Assembly: GCA_021779415.1 (NCBI GenBank)
Contig: JAJYAS010000134.1
Location: 1-7,956 of the forward strand
From: Bacillota bacterium
Lineage (GTDB): Bacteria > Bacillota_B > Desulfitobacteriia > Desulfitobacteriales > Desulfitobacteriaceae
Direction: 5' to 3'
DNA: 7,956 nt
Below, one piece after another: positions 1-6,823 of this stretch. The stretch's first letter is position 1; the number at the start of each line of letters is the position of its first letter. The notes beneath the pieces were generated by a model, which was not told the DNA's origin, did no database searches, and was given only the letters and a program-made list of their open reading frames with translations. The translations under genes and the position numbers were made by a program.

Positions 1-21
1 AAACATAGCTCTTCTCAAGAA

Positions 22-57
22 CAGCCGTGCACTTACCAAGTGCACGGCTGCTTTTTT
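22..57 (+). terminator. Rho-independent terminator of an upstream gene outside the window
   Basis: A perfect 12 bp stem (CAGCCGTGCACT at 22-33 pairing with AGTGCACGGCTG at 39-50) closes a 5 base loop and is followed by C and six T (52-57). This is a textbook intrinsic terminator. No gene precedes it inside the window, so it most likely ends a plus-strand gene to the left and separates it from the ABC operon that starts at 143. Confidence 0.9.
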
Positions 58-142
58 CCAAAACTAACCATTAATATTCCTCACCGATTGTGGCCTCCAT
101 CAATACACTATTAAAAACAGAGGAGTTTAGGAGGGGGTGCCA

Positions 143-910
143 TTGGCCGATTTAGTTGAAGTACATAACGTAGGTATGAAATATCAATCCCTAAATGGGG
201 AAATTACGGCTCTTGAGAATATCAGTTTTTCTGTGCACGAGGGGGAATTTGTGAGTATTGTCGGCCCGAGCGGGTGCGGCAAATCCACCCTGTTATCCAT
301 CATTTCAGGGTTGCTTGCCTCAACCGCAGGAACCGTCTTACTTTGTGGGGATAAGGTTACGGGGACTTCCCCAAAGATCGGGTACATGTTGCAAAAGGAT
401 CATCTTTTTGACTGGAGAACCATCTATCAAAATGTCATCCTAGGCCTGGAAATAAGAAAGGCTGTGACGCCTGAAACAAAGGAGCGTGCCTTAAACCTTC
501 TTAAAACGTATGGACTTTACGAATTCAGAAACAAATACCCTAACCAGCTTTCGGGTGGAATGAGGCAAAGAGTGGCTCTCATACGAACTCTTGTGACCGA
601 TCCTCAAATTCTTCTCCTTGACGAAGCCTTTTCAGCTTTAGATTATCAAACCAGACTCGTAGTCAATGAGGATATCTATACCATTATAAAAAAAGAAAAC
701 AAAACCGCGCTGCTTGTGACTCATGACATTTCCGAAAGTATCAGTATGGCAGATCGGGTCGTACTCTTATCAAAACGTCCCGGGAGATTAAAGGACATTT
801 ATAAAATCAATTTGAGTTGTGCTAACAGAACCCCATTATCCGCCCGGGAAGCACCGGAATTCCGCTATTATTTCCAAGAGATATGGAAGGGGCTGGATGT
901 CCATGTCTAA
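143..910 (+). CDS. ABC transporter ATP-binding protein, NitT/TauT (SsuB/TauB-like) type
   Basis: This is the ATPase subunit that powers import through the permease encoded next to it, acting at the inner face of the membrane. In the 255-residue product the Walker A motif GPSGCGKST lies at about 41-49, the Q-loop glutamine at 84, the signature LSGGMRQR at 136-143, Walker B with its glutamate (ILLLDEAFSALD) at 156-167 and the switch histidine (VTHD) at 194. All catalytic motifs are intact. The C-terminal LSKRPGR stretch and total length are typical of nitrate/sulfonate/taurine ATPases. The TTG start at 143 is preferred because AGGAGG (129-134) sits 8 bases upstream of it. A GTG at 137 would add two residues but leaves only 2 bases after that site; a second AGGAG (121-125) could serve it. 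The 3' end overlaps the permease gene, which suggests translational coupling. The substrate cannot be inferred from this subunit. Confidence 0.93.
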   Translation: MADLVEVHNVGMKYQSLNGEITALENISFSVHEGEFVSIVGPSGCGKSTLLSIISGLLASTAGTVLLCGDKVTGTSPKIGYMLQKDHLFDWRTIYQNVILGLEIRKAVTPETKERALNLLKTYGLYEFRNKYPNQLSGGMRQRVALIRTLVTDPQILLLDEAFSALDYQTRLVVNEDIYTIIKKENKTALLVTHDISESISMADRVVLLSKRPGRLKDIYKINLSCANRTPLSAREAPEFRYYFQEIWKGLDVHV

Positions 911-1745
911 TCCAGAAGATAGAAACGTTTCTTACCTGGTTAAGACGTCGGACTTTTCTCAAGAACACATAGGATACTTGCGGCAGATCAAGAGGGAAAA
1001 ACTATGGATTCGGTTCATACAATTTTTGATTTTAGTCCTCGCCTTAGGACTTTGGGAAATCTGCGCCAACTTCAAAATCGTTGATCCGTTCATCACCAGT
1101 CAACCCTCAAGGATCATATCTACGATCATTAGGTTATATGAGGAGGGTGTGCTTTTTCAACATATTGGGATCACCTGCCTGGAAGCAGTCGTTGGTTTTG
1201 TCCTAGGGACCCTTGTGGGAACGCTTATCGCCATCATCCTATGGTGGTCGGAATTTCTGAATAAGGTCTTAGAACCTTATCTCGTAGTTCTTAACAGTTT
1301 GCCGAAAATTGCGCTCGGACCTGTGTTTATCGTTTGGATTGGGGCTGGTCCAGCGGCTATTATCATCATGACTTTGGCAATTTCTCTCATTGTCACTGTT
1401 TTGGAAGTCTTGAATGGATTCCTAGCTATCGACCAAGAAAAGACGAAGCTTGTCCAAACCTTTGGCGGCACAAAATTCCAAGTTCTTATGAAAGTGTTAC
1501 TTCCTGCATCGGCACCAACCATTATTAATGCCCTTAAGATTAATGTTGGGTTGTCCTGGGTAGGGGTAATCGTAGGAGAGTTTTTAGTATCTAAAGCAGG
1601 ATTAGGTTATCTCATTGTTTACGGGGGGCAAGTTTTCAAATTGGACCTAGTCATGACCAGCGTCATAATCTTAGGTGTGGCAGCGACTGTGATGTATCAG
1701 GGGGTGGTTTACCTAGAGAAGTTTATGGTAAAAAACAAGGCATAA
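897..1745 (+). CDS. ABC transporter permease, NitT/TauT (SsuC/TauC-like) type
   Basis: This is the membrane channel subunit of the importer. The 282-residue product has a hydrophilic N-terminus of about 35 residues, a first helix around FIQFLILVLALGLWEI, and further hydrophobic segments consistent with six transmembrane helices of the binding-protein-dependent permease fold. The cytoplasmic EAA-type coupling loop is visible as KTKLVQTFGG...KVLLPASAP, with the conserved glycine and the LP pair. The conserved PSRI and LNSLPKIALGPVFIVW segments are those expected for SsuC/TauC-like permeases. The start is ATG 897 or ATG 903, both inside the end of the ATPase gene. GGAAGGGG at 885-892 serves either; 903 would give 280 residues. 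An in-frame ATG at 819 would overlap the ATPase gene by 92 bases and has no comparable binding site. Confidence 0.9.
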   Translation: MSMSNPEDRNVSYLVKTSDFSQEHIGYLRQIKREKLWIRFIQFLILVLALGLWEICANFKIVDPFITSQPSRIISTIIRLYEEGVLFQHIGITCLEAVVGFVLGTLVGTLIAIILWWSEFLNKVLEPYLVVLNSLPKIALGPVFIVWIGAGPAAIIIMTLAISLIVTVLEVLNGFLAIDQEKTKLVQTFGGTKFQVLMKVLLPASAPTIINALKINVGLSWVGVIVGEFLVSKAGLGYLIVYGGQVFKLDLVMTSVIILGVAATVMYQGVVYLEKFMVKNKA

Positions 1746-1804
1746 CGTTATATCAAAATTTTACTTCTAATAACCTACATAAACTCAAGAGGGGGAACGT
1801 TATT

Positions 1805-2809
1805 ATGAGAAAAGGTTTTCTAATGGTATTTATCGTGTTGCTTTTAGGGATGTCCCTAGTGCTATCAGGCTGTAGTAATCAAACAGAGATGACTAAAGTT
1901 AAACTTTCTGAGGTCACACATTCCATTTTTTATGCTCCACAGTATGTAGCCTTAACTCAAGGGTTCTTCAAAGAAGAAGGACTGGAGATCGAGCTCTCAA
2001 ATGGTCAAGGGGCTGACAAGGTAATGACGGCAGTGCTATCAGGGCAAGTTGACATTGGCTTTGCTGGGCCGGAAGCGAGTGTTTATGTTTATAATGAGGG
2101 TAAAGAAGATCATAGCGTCGTCTTCGCACAACTTACCAACGGAGATGGAACGTTCCTAATGGGAAGGAAGCCTGATCCCAACTTTAAGTGGAGTGATCTG
2201 AAAGGAAAGAGTGTTATTGGTGGACGCAAAGGTGGCATGCCGGCCATTGTCCTTCAGTATGTATTGAGTAAAAATAATCTTACCGTGGGCAAAGATGTTA
2301 CAGTTGATACCACAATGCAATTTGCAGCAATGCCAGGTGCCTTTATGGGCGGCAAAGGGGACTATGTCATTATCTTTGAGCCCACGGCATCGAGCATGGA
2401 GAAGGAGGGCAAAGCTTATATCGTAGCTTCGCTGGGCAAGGAAAGTGGTGAAGTACCCTATACTGCATATTTTGCCAAGAAGAGTACGGTTGAAAAAAAC
2501 CCAGAGCTCATTCAGAAGTTTACAAATGCAATTTACAAGGGTCAGCGTTGGGTAGCAAGTCATACTTCGGAAGAGATTGCCAAGGCTATTAAACCTCAAT
2601 TTCCTGAGGAAAACGATCAAATTCTGATAAGTGCTGTCAAACGTTATAAAGATCAGAACACCTGGAAAACGGATCCTGTGCTTCAGGAAAAAGATTTCTA
2701 TCTCTTGCAACAGATTATTAAGGATGCAGGAGAACTTAATAAAATTGCCCCTTATGATAAAGTGGTAACGACGTCATTTGGAGAGAAGTCCATAAAGAAC
2801 GGGAACTAA
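1805..2809 (+). CDS. Substrate-binding lipoprotein of the NitT/TauT ABC importer (NMT1/SsuA-like)
   Basis: This is the extracellular solute-binding component, anchored to the membrane by lipid. The 334-residue product begins with a positively charged, hydrophobic signal peptide ending in the lipobox LSGC, which puts the lipidated cysteine at residue 23. The mature part starts like NMT1/SsuA-type proteins: HSIFYAPQYVALTQGFFKEE (39-58) is the 'nearby, high-affinity solute, more active partner' block, then VLSGQVDIGFAGPEA (77-91) and the WSDLKGKSVIGGRKGG segment (129-144). The two-lobed periplasmic-binding-protein type II fold is inferred from these family blocks. A strong site AGAGGGGG (1788-1795) lies 9 bases before the ATG. 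Candidate substrates are a sulfonate, nitrate-like anion, pyrimidine or other aromatic solute. No thiamine riboswitch is visible before the operon, so a thiamine-precursor role has no support here. Confidence 0.92.
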   Translation: MRKGFLMVFIVLLLGMSLVLSGCSNQTEMTKVKLSEVTHSIFYAPQYVALTQGFFKEEGLEIELSNGQGADKVMTAVLSGQVDIGFAGPEASVYVYNEGKEDHSVVFAQLTNGDGTFLMGRKPDPNFKWSDLKGKSVIGGRKGGMPAIVLQYVLSKNNLTVGKDVTVDTTMQFAAMPGAFMGGKGDYVIIFEPTASSMEKEGKAYIVASLGKESGEVPYTAYFAKKSTVEKNPELIQKFTNAIYKGQRWVASHTSEEIAKAIKPQFPEENDQILISAVKRYKDQNTWKTDPVLQEKDFYLLQQIIKDAGELNKIAPYDKVVTTSFGEKSIKNGN

Positions 2810-2817
2810 AGAAGTCG

Positions 2818-2846
2818 AAGGGATTAAGCGTAATGCTTAATCCCTT
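2818..2846 (+). terminator. Hairpin ending the ABC importer operon, weak U-tract
   Basis: A perfect 12 bp inverted repeat (AAGGGATTAAGC at 2818-2829 and GCTTAATCCCTT at 2835-2846) with a 5 base loop starts 8 bases after the stop codon of the binding-protein gene. The right arm ends in TTT (2845-2847), but the following bases are ACGTG. The U-tract is therefore poor. It is probably a terminator or a transcript 3'-end stabiliser. Confidence 0.6.
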
Positions 2847-3017
2847 TACGTGTGAAAGCCAGTCTGCTTATACATGAGCAATTAGTCGTATCAAATATAG
2901 GTAAGATATTTTTAGATTAGCAGGATTTAGAAAGCTTTTGATGAATCTAATATTAGTGGCGTTTAAGTCAGATTTTATGTAATAGATCGAATGAGGGTAA
3001 AATGAAGGAGTTACAAC

Positions 3018-4169
3018 ATGATTAATCGCGAAAGAATATTATCTGAGTTTTTCGAACTAGTAAGAACCGATTCGCCAACAAAAAATGAGCGTTTCATTGC
3101 AAATATGCTCAAGAATCGCCTTCAGGACCTAGGCATGACTGTAACTGAAGATAATGCTGGTGAAGTGATCGGTGGCAACTGTGGCAATGTCCTTGCTTAT
3201 TTAAAAGGCACGCTTCCTATGGCGCCGATCGTATTATTTTCAGCACATATGGATACAGTACAACCTTGCTTAAATATTGAGCCCGTGTTAAACGATGGAT
3301 TAATTACGTCAGCTGGTCCAACGATTTTGGGAGCCGATGATAAATCTGGTATAGTACCAATTCTTGAAGCGTTAAGAACGATCCAAGAGCAGGCCATTCC
3401 TCATGGGGATATCCAAGTTATCTTTAGTGTAGCAGAAGAAGGAGGTTTAAACGGTTCCAAAAACATTGATAAAAAGCAACTGAAGGCTGACTTCGGCTTT
3501 GTTTTAGACGCGGGGGGCAAACCGGGTGAAATTATTCTTGAAGCCCCTGGTCAAGATCGAATCAATGTCACGATTAACGGCAAGGCTGCCCACGCCGGCG
3601 TTGAACCAGAAAATGGAACAAGCGCCATTATTGTGGCAGCTCGGGCAATTTCTCGCCTTCAAACGGGCCGAATTGATGAGGAAACAACTTCAAACATCGG
3701 AACGATCCAAGGCGGTCGGGCCACGAATATTGTAGCAGATAGAGTAGAAGTTACTTGTGAAACCAGAAGCCGCAATGTAGGAAAACTAGAACGTCTGACA
3801 GCACAGATGTGTGATGCGTTCAAGCACTGTGCTGAAGAGGCCGGCGCCATTTCAGAGATTGAAGTTCTAAGACTATACGACCCACTAATCGTCGCAGAGG
3901 AATCAATAATTGCCACGTTAACGGTTCAAGCGGTCAAATCTGCTGGCTTAGCCGTCGAATTTGGGGTAACTGGTGGGGGAAGCGATGCCAATAATTTTAA
4001 CCGCTACGGCGTACCTTGCGTCGTTCTGGGAACTGGAATGCAAAAATACCATACGACTGATGAAAGTATCGAAGAAGAAGATCTGTATCGATCAGCTAAG
4101 TTGGTCTTGGAGATTATCAAGGCTGTTGCGCGGGTTGATAAACATCAAATTACTAGCTTTGCCGATTAG
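3018..4169 (+). CDS. M20-family metallopeptidase, peptidase T-like (YqjE-like)
   Basis: This is a probable cytoplasmic zinc aminopeptidase or deacylase acting on small peptides or acylated amino acids. The 383-residue product shows the M20 two-metal centre in order: SAHMDTV with His77 and Asp79, GADDK with bridging Asp107, AEEGG with the catalytic Glu140 and metal ligand Glu141, LDAGG with Asp164, and a C-terminal KYHTTDE with His345. The small dimerisation domain starts near 181, and its conserved GKAAHAGVEPENG (188-200) supplies the second-site histidine. Length and motif spacing fit the PepT-like branch, which is shorter than classical tripeptidase PepT (about 410 residues). AAGGAG (3005-3010) lies 7 bases before the ATG. 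All expected metal ligands are present, so the enzyme should be active. Its true substrate is not shown by the sequence. The exporter gene follows 79 bp downstream on the same strand and may be co-transcribed. Confidence 0.9.
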   Translation: MINRERILSEFFELVRTDSPTKNERFIANMLKNRLQDLGMTVTEDNAGEVIGGNCGNVLAYLKGTLPMAPIVLFSAHMDTVQPCLNIEPVLNDGLITSAGPTILGADDKSGIVPILEALRTIQEQAIPHGDIQVIFSVAEEGGLNGSKNIDKKQLKADFGFVLDAGGKPGEIILEAPGQDRINVTINGKAAHAGVEPENGTSAIIVAARAISRLQTGRIDEETTSNIGTIQGGRATNIVADRVEVTCETRSRNVGKLERLTAQMCDAFKHCAEEAGAISEIEVLRLYDPLIVAEESIIATLTVQAVKSAGLAVEFGVTGGGSDANNFNRYGVPCVVLGTGMQKYHTTDESIEEEDLYRSAKLVLEIIKAVARVDKHQITSFAD

Positions 4170-4248
4170 ATAAGGTACTCACAGTGCGATCTGCTTCCAT
4201 GAAAACTAGCAGTATTCAATAATAAATGATTTTAATTGGAGAATTTTC

Positions 4249-5166
4249 ATGAGTAATAAGCGAAACCAATCTATTGTTGTGGGTGCACTCTTAATCCTGA
4301 TTTCCACCTTAGGATTCAGTGTCTACCCAATTCTGGGTAAATTTGTATTTGCAGGTGGCGCTGGTCTCACGACGGTATTATTTGTTAGATTCACTATTGC
4401 AGCACTCTTTTTCTGGACTATCACTATTTGGCGAGAAGGATTTCCCCGCTTAACACTGAAACTATGGCTTGTGCTATGGGGCATGGGAGGGATTTGCTAC
4501 TCTTTAATGGCGGGTCTTTACTTAACTTCGGTACGCTATATTCCAGCTTCTTTAGCCGCTCTGCTTCTCTACGCTTACCCTGTTATTGTTACTGTCATGG
4601 CAGTGCTCATGAAACAAGAAAAGTTTTCTGGTTTCAAACTAGTTGGATTATTGTTATCAACAACGGGACTAGTTTTGGTTTTAGGAGTGGCTTTGAAAGG
4701 AATTAATTCCTTTGGAGTTTCGCTTGCCCTGGGATCGGCCTTTGTTTATGCAATATATATTCTCATAGGAAATCAAGTGTTAAAATCAACCACACCTTTG
4801 GTGAGCACGACGTTGATTTCTACGTCTGCTGCTCTTACTTATGGAGTAATTGGAATTACAATAGGTGGGACAACTTTAAATCTTTCCTTATACACTTGGT
4901 TGGGGATCGGAAGTATAGCCCTTTTTTCAACTATAATTGCTATGTTGACTTTTTTTAACGGTATGAAGCATATAGGTGCAACATCGGCTTCCATTATTAG
5001 TACCATGGAACCTGTGATGACAATTTGTTTGGCCGTTGTTTTGCTTCACGAAGGTATAACTCTTTTACAAGCATTAGGGGGATTCTTTGTCGTCATGGGA
5101 GGTGTTTTAGCGGTATTGTCTCCCGCGAAAGTGCTCGAGGAAGGAACAACCCGTCCTAATATTTAA
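4249..5166 (+). CDS. EamA-family (DMT superfamily) ten-helix transporter
   Basis: This is a membrane exporter of the drug/metabolite transporter superfamily; members often export amino acids or related metabolites. The 305-residue product is almost wholly hydrophobic. About ten helices can be placed at residues 10-30, 37-60, 71-92, 97-121, 128-148, 154-175, 184-205, 213-235, 243-265 and 270-291, forming two EamA repeats (roughly 10-148 and 154-291). The paired ends of the repeats are visible as YIPASLAALLLYAYPVIVTV and HIGATSASIISTMEPVMTIC, each with the conserved proline. GGAG at 4238-4241 is 7 bases before the ATG. No terminator lies between this gene and the peptidase upstream, so an operon is plausible. 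The 3' end overlaps the convergent gene by 11 bases. Substrate unknown. Confidence 0.9.
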   Translation: MSNKRNQSIVVGALLILISTLGFSVYPILGKFVFAGGAGLTTVLFVRFTIAALFFWTITIWREGFPRLTLKLWLVLWGMGGICYSLMAGLYLTSVRYIPASLAALLLYAYPVIVTVMAVLMKQEKFSGFKLVGLLLSTTGLVLVLGVALKGINSFGVSLALGSAFVYAIYILIGNQVLKSTTPLVSTTLISTSAALTYGVIGITIGGTTLNLSLYTWLGIGSIALFSTIIAMLTFFNGMKHIGATSASIISTMEPVMTICLAVVLLHEGITLLQALGGFFVVMGGVLAVLSPAKVLEEGTTRPNI

Positions 5167-6241
5167 GTGCGGTTACATTTTTACCAGTAAACGACCCCAG
5201 ATCATATAGCTTTTTCATACGCCTTCCAGCCCAGCGCATTTCAGTAGCGACAACAGCAATTTCCATCATGGCCCTGAGGTAAAAAACCCCACTTACTGTG
5301 CGTTGCCATGAATCCATGACCCGATCAAATTCTGCCCAGTACTCGATGTCCTCTTTCTCTTTTTCAGCGGCATGGGGTTGGTTTAACCCAATGCTTACTT
5401 TTCGTGCCAAAAGTCCTAACTTTCGCTCTCCTTCTAGCAGTACATCAAGAATCATTTGATATTCTGAACTTAACCCATCAGTGGGTATGGGAGAATCGGG
5501 TGAGTTACGTCGTTTAACGCGCTGCGCAGTCATCTCACCGATAGTTTGTCCACGTTCAATGAACCCTCGGCAAATTTCAAGAACTCGCTCAACGAGTAGA
5601 GGATTATCACTCTCTGTCAATTCTTCGCGACCATGTTCGTAAAGATTCATAACCCCCTCGAGTCGTTCTAATAACTCTGAAGGAGATTCGGAAATGAACG
5701 ATGCCAGAGAAGCAGAAGAAATAAATGTGATCAATCGGTCTAAGAAATAGGTGGATGCATCGCGAAAAAGTCGATCTAATTCAAAAAAAAGTTTTTTCTT
5801 GTGTTCGGGTGGCATTAAGATATGGTTAACAACTAGCGCTACCCCAAGACCAAGCAAAACTGCCAAAGAACGAGTTGCAGCATGGGGCAAAAATTCATTA
5901 GCTGGTGAATCGAGCACAAAGACGATTGACACAACCCCAATGGTTATTCCCCCAGACCAGCCAAGCCGATTACATAGAAGAATGATGAGAATAACGGCTA
6001 GACCTGTGACCAGAGGACTTGTTCCTAGTGTAAGCCCTAAAATGACGGCCAATGTGACACTTATTAAATGAATCCACACTTGCTCCCAAGCATTATGGAG
6101 TGCTTTGCGAACGGAAGGTTGCATGTTCACCACGACAGAAATGGCTGCAAAAACGGCGGGCTCAATATTAAGAATCTTGCAGAGAAACATTGCTAAGGTA
6201 ACGCCAATTCCAGTTTTTACAATTCGTGCTCCGACATACAT
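5156..6241 (-). CDS. Aromatic acid exporter family 1 (ArAE_1/DUF939-like) membrane protein
   Basis: The predicted role is efflux of aromatic or other organic acids, or a related membrane function, by family resemblance only. The 361-residue product has an N-terminal membrane domain of about six hydrophobic segments (about 8-26, 28-40, 57-75, 77-90, 97-110, 121-143). It carries the typical FAAISVVVNMQPSVRKAL block (31-48), then a charged, helical cytoplasmic C-terminal domain (145-361). This layout fits the Firmicute ArAE_1/DUF939 group, to which B. subtilis YqjA is thought to belong. The start ATG (complement of 6239-6241) has AAGGAG (6250-6255) 8 bases upstream, and the stop is TAG. A promoter candidate lies at 6306-6334. 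The gene is divergent from the bacilliredoxin gene and convergent with the EamA gene, overlapping its last 11 bases. No export activity can be proven from sequence. Confidence 0.85.
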   Translation of the reverse strand: MYVGARIVKTGIGVTLAMFLCKILNIEPAVFAAISVVVNMQPSVRKALHNAWEQVWIHLISVTLAVILGLTLGTSPLVTGLAVILIILLCNRLGWSGGITIGVVSIVFVLDSPANEFLPHAATRSLAVLLGLGVALVVNHILMPPEHKKKLFFELDRLFRDASTYFLDRLITFISSASLASFISESPSELLERLEGVMNLYEHGREELTESDNPLLVERVLEICRGFIERGQTIGEMTAQRVKRRNSPDSPIPTDGLSSEYQMILDVLLEGERKLGLLARKVSIGLNQPHAAEKEKEDIEYWAEFDRVMDSWQRTVSGVFYLRAMMEIAVVATEMRWAGRRMKKLYDLGSFTGKNVTALKY

Positions 6242-6305
6242 CTGATCCTCTCCTTAACTTACGGTAATTCTCTACTTGATGCGCGACCTTCGACTTTTAT
6301 ACTAC

Positions 6306-6334
6306 ATTGTACCAAGTCTTGACATCGCTGTCAC
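6306..6334 (-). promoter_or_regulatory. Sigma-A-type promoter for the ArAE-like gene
   Basis: On the minus strand GTGACA (6329-6334) and TACAAT (6306-6311) are separated by exactly 17 bases. Each box matches five of six consensus bases. Transcription would start near 6299, giving a leader of about 58 bases before the ATG. An alternative pair on the same strand (TGTCAA, 17 bases, TATAAA) is shifted downstream by about 8 bases. The TGACA-TCGC-TGTCA inverted repeat at 6320-6333 covers the -35 box and spacer. Confidence 0.6.
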
Positions 6335-6356
6335 ATGATAAACATGTCCTTTGTCA
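6320..6356. promoter_or_regulatory. Operator-like cluster of TGTCA/TGACA half-sites between divergent genes
   Basis: The interval contains TGACA (6320-6324) facing TGTCA (6329-6333), a second small inverted repeat ACATG/CATGT (6333-6337 and 6343-6347), and another TGTCA (6352-6356). It overlaps the -35 box and spacer of the minus-strand promoter and lies just upstream of the plus-strand promoter. A regulator bound here could act on both genes. No regulator gene lies in the window, and arms of five bases are short, so this is a suggestion only. Confidence 0.3.
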
Positions 6357-6359
6357 ACT

Positions 6360-6387
6360 TTGTAATCCAGAGTGTTTTTGTTATAAT
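6360..6387 (+). promoter_or_regulatory. Sigma-A-type promoter with extended -10 for the bacilliredoxin gene
   Basis: TTGTAA (6360-6365), a 16 base spacer and a perfect TATAAT (6382-6387) preceded by TG one base away (6379-6380) make a strong extended -10 promoter. Transcription would begin near 6394, leaving about 22 bases before the ATG at 6416 with AAAGGAG in between. This supports the short protein start rather than an in-frame ATG at 6335, which would lie upstream of the promoter. Confidence 0.75.
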
Positions 6388-6415
6388 AATTCAGTATGGA
6401 AAAGGAGTGAAAACA

Positions 6416-6778
6416 ATGGCGGAATTTAGGGAGATCACTAAAACTCAAGAATTTAGCGAGATATTAAACCAGTCTTGCCAACGTAAGATTATACTTTTTA
6501 AGCATAGTACGACTTGTCCCATCAGTGGACGTGCTTGGGGGGAAGTGCAGAATTATATCCGGGAAAGTTCGGATGAGGCGGTGGTTGTCCTGATCAAAGT
6601 GATCGAATCTCGTCCAGTTTCTAACCTAGTGACTGAGACTTTGGGAGTACAACATCAATCACCACAAGTGCTTATTTTAGAGAATAGTCAGGTTTTATGG
6701 CATGTCTCTCATCAGCAAATTACTCAGGATAGAATCAAGAAAGCATTAGCTGGCGAAACACAACCTTTCATATTATAA
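6416..6778 (+). CDS. ytxJ: Monothiol bacilliredoxin, BrxC/YtxJ family
   Basis: This is a small cytoplasmic thioredoxin-fold protein. In Bacillales, BrxC/YtxJ takes part in thiol redox control linked to bacillithiol, removing mixed disulfides from proteins. The 120-residue product has the family active site TCPIS (33-37) with Cys34 and a serine in place of a resolving cysteine, so it is of monothiol type. The cis-proline region QSPQVLIL (81-88) and the block ESRPVSNLVTETLGVQH (64-80) are highly characteristic. One other cysteine (Cys21) lies near the N-terminus. The chosen ATG has AAAGGAG (6401-6407) 8 bases upstream. An in-frame ATG at 6335 would add 27 residues but is upstream of the promoter. 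It has its own promoter and is divergent from the ArAE-like gene. No bacillithiol synthesis gene (bshA/B/C) lies in the window, so the partner thiol is inferred from family knowledge. Confidence 0.9.
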   Translation: MAEFREITKTQEFSEILNQSCQRKIILFKHSTTCPISGRAWGEVQNYIRESSDEAVVVLIKVIESRPVSNLVTETLGVQHQSPQVLILENSQVLWHVSHQQITQDRIKKALAGETQPFIL

Positions 6779-6823
6779 GATCCCGTCCCTATGGCGGTTA
6801 GAAGTAGGTTTTTTAAAGTAAAC

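Noticed and set aside
61..128. Promoter for the ABC operon
   Set aside because: One must lie here, but the best boxes (TTGTGG at 88-93 and TATTAA at 109-114, 15 bases apart) match too poorly to call.
58..142. Thiamine or other riboswitch before the ABC operon
   Set aside because: The gap after the terminator is only about 85 bases and shows no conserved riboswitch core.
819..896. Upstream ATG (819) as the permease start
   Set aside because: It would overlap the ATPase gene by 92 bases and adds residues unlike permease N-termini; ATG 897/903 has a ribosome site.
2156..2710. 184-codon minus-strand open frame inside the binding-protein gene
   Set aside because: It is fully antisense to a clear lipoprotein gene, has no recognisable motifs and no supported start.
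2955..3000. Promoter for the peptidase gene
   Set aside because: TGTAAT at 2978-2983 is a fair -10 box, but no acceptable -35 box lies 16-18 bases upstream.
4191..4212. Hairpin between the peptidase and EamA genes (CTGCT/AGCAG)
   Set aside because: The stem has only five pairs with a 12 base loop and no T-tract, too weak for a terminator.
5751..6071. 106-codon plus-strand open frame inside the ArAE-like gene
   Set aside because: It is antisense to a well-supported membrane protein gene, and its basic, low-complexity product looks like a shadow.
6335..6415. Upstream ATG (6335) as the bacilliredoxin start
   Set aside because: The strong extended -10 promoter at 6360-6387 lies downstream of it, and the family starts at about the 6416 ATG.
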